Assembly: GCA_937897365.1 (NCBI GenBank)
Contig: CALCOP010000176.1
Coordinates: 1 to 7,850 of the forward strand
Reading direction: 5' to 3'
Length of the DNA stretch: 7,850 bases
Source of the DNA: an uncultured euryarchaeote
GTDB lineage: Archaea; Thermoplasmatota; Poseidoniia; Poseidoniales; Poseidoniaceae
Shown: in pieces, positions 5,439-7,850 of the stretch
Position numbering within the stretch: the first letter of the stretch is position 1
Layout of the letters: every line of letters starts with the position of its first letter
Program-made: the position numbers and the translations under genes
The notes under the pieces: generated by a model
Database searches by the model: none
The model's input: only the letters and a program-made list of their open reading frames with translations
Told to the model about the DNA's origin: nothing

Positions 5439-7556
5439 ATGATGCTGGATAATATACCAATGATTGCCGCAGGTGCAGGTCTTTTCGGACTTGCTGTTGC
5501 GTTTATGCTGTACCAACAAGTAAACAAAGTGAAAATTGACAATGAGAAAGTTGCTAACATCACTGAAGAAGTTCAGAAAGGCGCTATGGCGTTCCTGTTC
5601 GCAGAATACCGAGTCCTCGCCATTTTCGTGGTTGTTGTCGGTGCTGCACTTACACAACTCAATGACATGAATACTGCAATCGCCTTCTTTGGTGGAGCTC
5701 TTGCATCCGTTGCTGCAGGATTCTCTGGAATGCGTGCAGCAACTTCAGCGAACGGCCGAACTACAATGGCTGCCAAGAACGACGGCAAGGCCGGAGCCCT
5801 CTCAGTATCTTACAACGGAGGAGCTGTCATGGGTCTTTCAGTAGGTGGACTTGGTCTACTCGGTATTTCTCTTGTCGCATACTGGCTTGGAGCGGGTGAT
5901 GCAAATCCAGACCTTTCTGCTGCTGCAGGATTCGGTATGGGTGCTTCATCCATCGCTCTGTTTGCTCGTGTTGGAGGTGGAATCTACACCAAGGCGGCTG
6001 ACGTCGGTGCTGACCTGGTCGGAAAAGTCGAAGCAGGAATCCCAGAAGACGATCCACGCAATCCCGGTGTTATCGCAGATAACGTCGGTGACAACGTTGG
6101 TGACGTTGCAGGAATGGGAGCAGATATCTTTGAATCGTTTGTCGGCTCAATCATTGCAGCAATGATTATTGCAAGTTCAGATGACTTTGCAGGCTCTTCC
6201 GATTATATCATGATGCCAATTATGCTCGGTCTCATCGGCTACGTTGCATCCATTATCGGTGTGTTCTCAATGTATGTTCTCAAGAACGGTAAAGATGCAG
6301 CAGCTGCACTACGTAACACGACATTCATCGCAGCAATTCTGTTTTGGGCAGGTGGTTACCTCTCCATTAACCAAGGACTCATTGATGTTGAGGTTGGTGT
6401 CATGCACTCGGTTGTTTTGGGTAGTGTTGTCGGAATCGCAATTGGCCTCATTACTGAATACTATACTGGAATTGAACCTGTCTTTGGTATTCCAACGAGA
6501 GCAATCCCCCACATTGGTGAAATGTCCAAGACTGGACCTGCGACGAACGCTATTGCAGGACTTTCAGTTGGTATGATGTCGACCTTCATTCCGATTATCT
6601 TGATTGCCGCTGGTATCTTTGGAGCAAACCACTTCGGTGGATCTGATTACGGTCTCTATTGTATTGCAATGGCTGCAATGGGTATGCTTGCTACCGTTGG
6701 TGTAACCATGACCGTCGATGCTTACGGGCCAGTTGCTGATAACGCAGGTGGAATTGCTGAGATGAGTGGACTTGGTTCCGATGTTCGAGCAATTACCGAT
6801 GAACTTGATTCAATTGGTAACACGACTGCAGCAGTCGGAAAAGGATTTGCGATTGGTTCAGCAGCATTGACTGCGCTTGCACTGTTTGCTGCTTACACTG
6901 CGGCAGTCGGCCCAGACAATCTCGACCTCACCCTGACCAATCCAATGGTCGTCATTGGTCTTCTCATAGGTGGCGGTCTACCGTTCGTGGTTGCAGCCAT
7001 GACCATGACCTCAGTCGGTAAGGCTGCGGGTGACATGGTTGTTGAAATCCGACGCCAATTCGCAATCATGCGGGAAAGTTTGTCAAAGGACTCTTCGTTT
7101 GAAGGCGACTTGGAAGACGCAACAACGTGGCCAGAAAAAGTCGTTGCAGGCGATATGACCTATCCTGATTCACAAACCTGTGTTGATATCTCTACGAAGG
7201 CAGCTCTCCGTGAGATGGTCGGTCCCGGTGTTGTTGCAGTTGTAGCACCAGTCGTTGTCGGATTGGCGCTTGATGCAGATGCACTTGGTGGACTTCTTGC
7301 AGGTTCTCTTGTGACTGGTGTTCTCATGGCTCTCTTCATGGCTAACGCTGGTGGTGCTTGGGACAATGCCAAGAAAGCAATCGAGCAAGACCACATTGAA
7401 GGCGCTAAGAAAGGCGATGATGCACATGAAGCAGCAGTTATCGGTGATACGATTGGAGATCCGTTCAAGGACACATCCGGCCCATCACTCAATATTCTCA
7501 TCAAGTTGATGTCGATTGTTGCAGTTGTTTTGGCTGGAACAGGACAACTTGTTTGA
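5439..7556 (+). CDS. hppA: Membrane-bound ion-translocating pyrophosphatase, K+-dependent, Na+-pump-like gate
   Basis: It hydrolyses pyrophosphate and pumps Na+ and/or H+ across the membrane. The 705 residues match the family (about 660-800; 16 helices). Substrate-site motifs are complete: DVGADLVGKVE (188-198), EDDPRNP (203-209), DNVGDNVGDVAGMGAD (214-229), and the C-terminal DTIGDPFKDTSGPS (670-683) with Asp674 and Lys677. In GNTTAAVGKG (460-469) Ala464 stands where K+-independent enzymes have Lys, so K+-dependence is expected. In ADIFESF the gate Glu232 is three residues after Asp229, the position typical of Na+-pumping members; plant H+ pumps have it four residues further on. Na+ transport is thus favoured, but some members with this Glu pump H+ or both ions. 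The start is the ATG at 5439 or 5442. The gene is single, divergent from the NifU-like gene, with 48 bases before the lipoprotein gene. Confidence 0.97.
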   Translation: MMLDNIPMIAAGAGLFGLAVAFMLYQQVNKVKIDNEKVANITEEVQKGAMAFLFAEYRVLAIFVVVVGAALTQLNDMNTAIAFFGGALASVAAGFSGMRAATSANGRTTMAAKNDGKAGALSVSYNGGAVMGLSVGGLGLLGISLVAYWLGAGDANPDLSAAAGFGMGASSIALFARVGGGIYTKAADVGADLVGKVEAGIPEDDPRNPGVIADNVGDNVGDVAGMGADIFESFVGSIIAAMIIASSDDFAGSSDYIMMPIMLGLIGYVASIIGVFSMYVLKNGKDAAAALRNTTFIAAILFWAGGYLSINQGLIDVEVGVMHSVVLGSVVGIAIGLITEYYTGIEPVFGIPTRAIPHIGEMSKTGPATNAIAGLSVGMMSTFIPIILIAAGIFGANHFGGSDYGLYCIAMAAMGMLATVGVTMTVDAYGPVADNAGGIAEMSGLGSDVRAITDELDSIGNTTAAVGKGFAIGSAALTALALFAAYTAAVGPDNLDLTLTNPMVVIGLLIGGGLPFVVAAMTMTSVGKAAGDMVVEIRRQFAIMRESLSKDSSFEGDLEDATTWPEKVVAGDMTYPDSQTCVDISTKAALREMVGPGVVAVVAPVVVGLALDADALGGLLAGSLVTGVLMALFMANAGGAWDNAKKAIEQDHIEGAKKGDDAHEAAVIGDTIGDPFKDTSGPSLNILIKLMSIVAVVLAGTGQLV

Positions 7557-7604
7557 AACGCCTCGGTGCGTTAGGCTCTTGAAGAAAGCCCAACTCGGAT
7601 AGAC

Positions 7605-7850
7605 ATGGGTCGAAGGTTTCAAGCCGGCGTAATGCTGTTGCTTTTGCTCTGCATGAGTGCACTTGCAGGATGTACCTCCGGTTCCACCATGTCTTCGACT
7701 GAAGACACGACTACAGAAGAACAGAAAATGCTTCCAGAATGGGAAATTGGCGACCAGTGGCTTTACACTTTCATAACTCCTGAATTTGGTGAAGACAGTG
7801 CTCGGTTGGTTGTTGCAGACATTCGAGAAGATGATGGTCTTTTCATGTTG
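7605..7850 (+). CDS. Secreted lipoprotein, 3'-truncated, hypothetical
   Basis: The frame runs open from ATG 7605 to the right edge (82 codons visible). The N-terminus is a lipoprotein-type signal: basic start MGRRF, hydrophobic core of about 14 residues, and lipobox LAGC with Cys23 as the presumed lipidated residue. A Ser/Thr/Glu-rich linker (24-41) follows, then a domain starting LPEWEIGDQWLYTF. The W-x-[IV]-GD-x-W-x-Y pattern is one I associate with secreted archaeal and bacterial surface proteins of unknown function; I cannot name the family. It would be exported and anchored on the outer face of the membrane. It starts 48 bases after hppA in the same direction, so readthrough is possible. 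A weak GGAT lies four bases before the ATG. Confidence 0.75.
   Translation, partial: MGRRFQAGVMLLLLLCMSALAGCTSGSTMSSTEDTTTEEQKMLPEWEIGDQWLYTFITPEFGEDSARLVVADIREDDGLFML

Noticed and set aside
7160..7504. Long minus-strand frame antisense to the end of hppA
   Set aside because: Ser/Ala/Pro/Thr-rich translation that mirrors the hppA codons; no independent evidence for a gene.
7557..7598. AACGC-N6-GCGTT and a weak GGCT/AGCC pairing after hppA as an intrinsic terminator
   Set aside because: The stem is only five base pairs and no T-run follows; archaeal termination depends mainly on U-tracts.
1..7850. CRISPR array, insertion sequence, tRNA, rRNA or a defence system
   Set aside because: I saw no regularly spaced repeats, transposase motifs, tRNA-like cloverleaf or defence-gene domains on either strand; apart from three unrecognised small genes and the truncated lipoprotein, the genes are ordinary core functions.

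Overview
The window reads as a compact archaeal chromosome segment, most likely from a Marine Group II / Poseidoniales-type euryarchaeon. The support is a platform protein of the archaellum/archaeal-pilus (FlaJ/ArlJ) kind, a bacterial-style PolX with PHP domain beside an endonuclease III, a membrane pyrophosphatase, a lipobox-bearing secreted protein, AT-rich TATA-like boxes instead of -35/-10 pairs, and mostly weak Shine-Dalgarno sequences. The lineage is inferred from gene content and style, not from a marker gene.

Layout. (1) Bases 2-1297, plus strand: the 3' part of an ArlJ/TadC-family membrane platform protein, cut by the left edge. (2) Bases 1353-4517, minus strand: a four-gene run read from right to left, polX (4517-2577), a 69-residue two-helix membrane protein (2529-2320), a 101-residue acidic protein of unknown function (2310-2005) and nth (2003-1353). 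The last three genes are spaced by 9 and 1 bases, so they are probably one transcript. (3) Bases 4516-4938, plus strand: a 140-residue three-helix membrane protein, divergent from polX with both ATGs inside one CATG. (4) Bases 4939-5274, minus strand: a small NifU C-terminal-domain protein whose stop codon directly abuts that of the membrane protein. (5) Bases 5275-5438: a 164-base divergent intergenic region with TATA-like boxes and a dyad. (6) Bases 5439-7556, plus strand: hppA, a complete membrane-bound ion-pumping pyrophosphatase with K+-dependent and Na+-pump-like signatures. (7) Bases 7605-7850, plus strand: the start of a secreted lipoprotein, cut by the right edge.

The genes fall into DNA repair (polX and nth, possible partners in base excision repair, with two unknown small genes between them), Fe-S biogenesis (NifU-like), energy and ion homeostasis (hppA) and cell surface (ArlJ-like protein, lipoprotein). 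I see no mobile element, CRISPR array, tRNA or rRNA. No clear new multi-gene system is visible. The points most worth a second look are the two unknown genes inside the repair run, the atypical Fe-S motif of Nth, and the overlapping divergent starts with nearby hairpins at polX.
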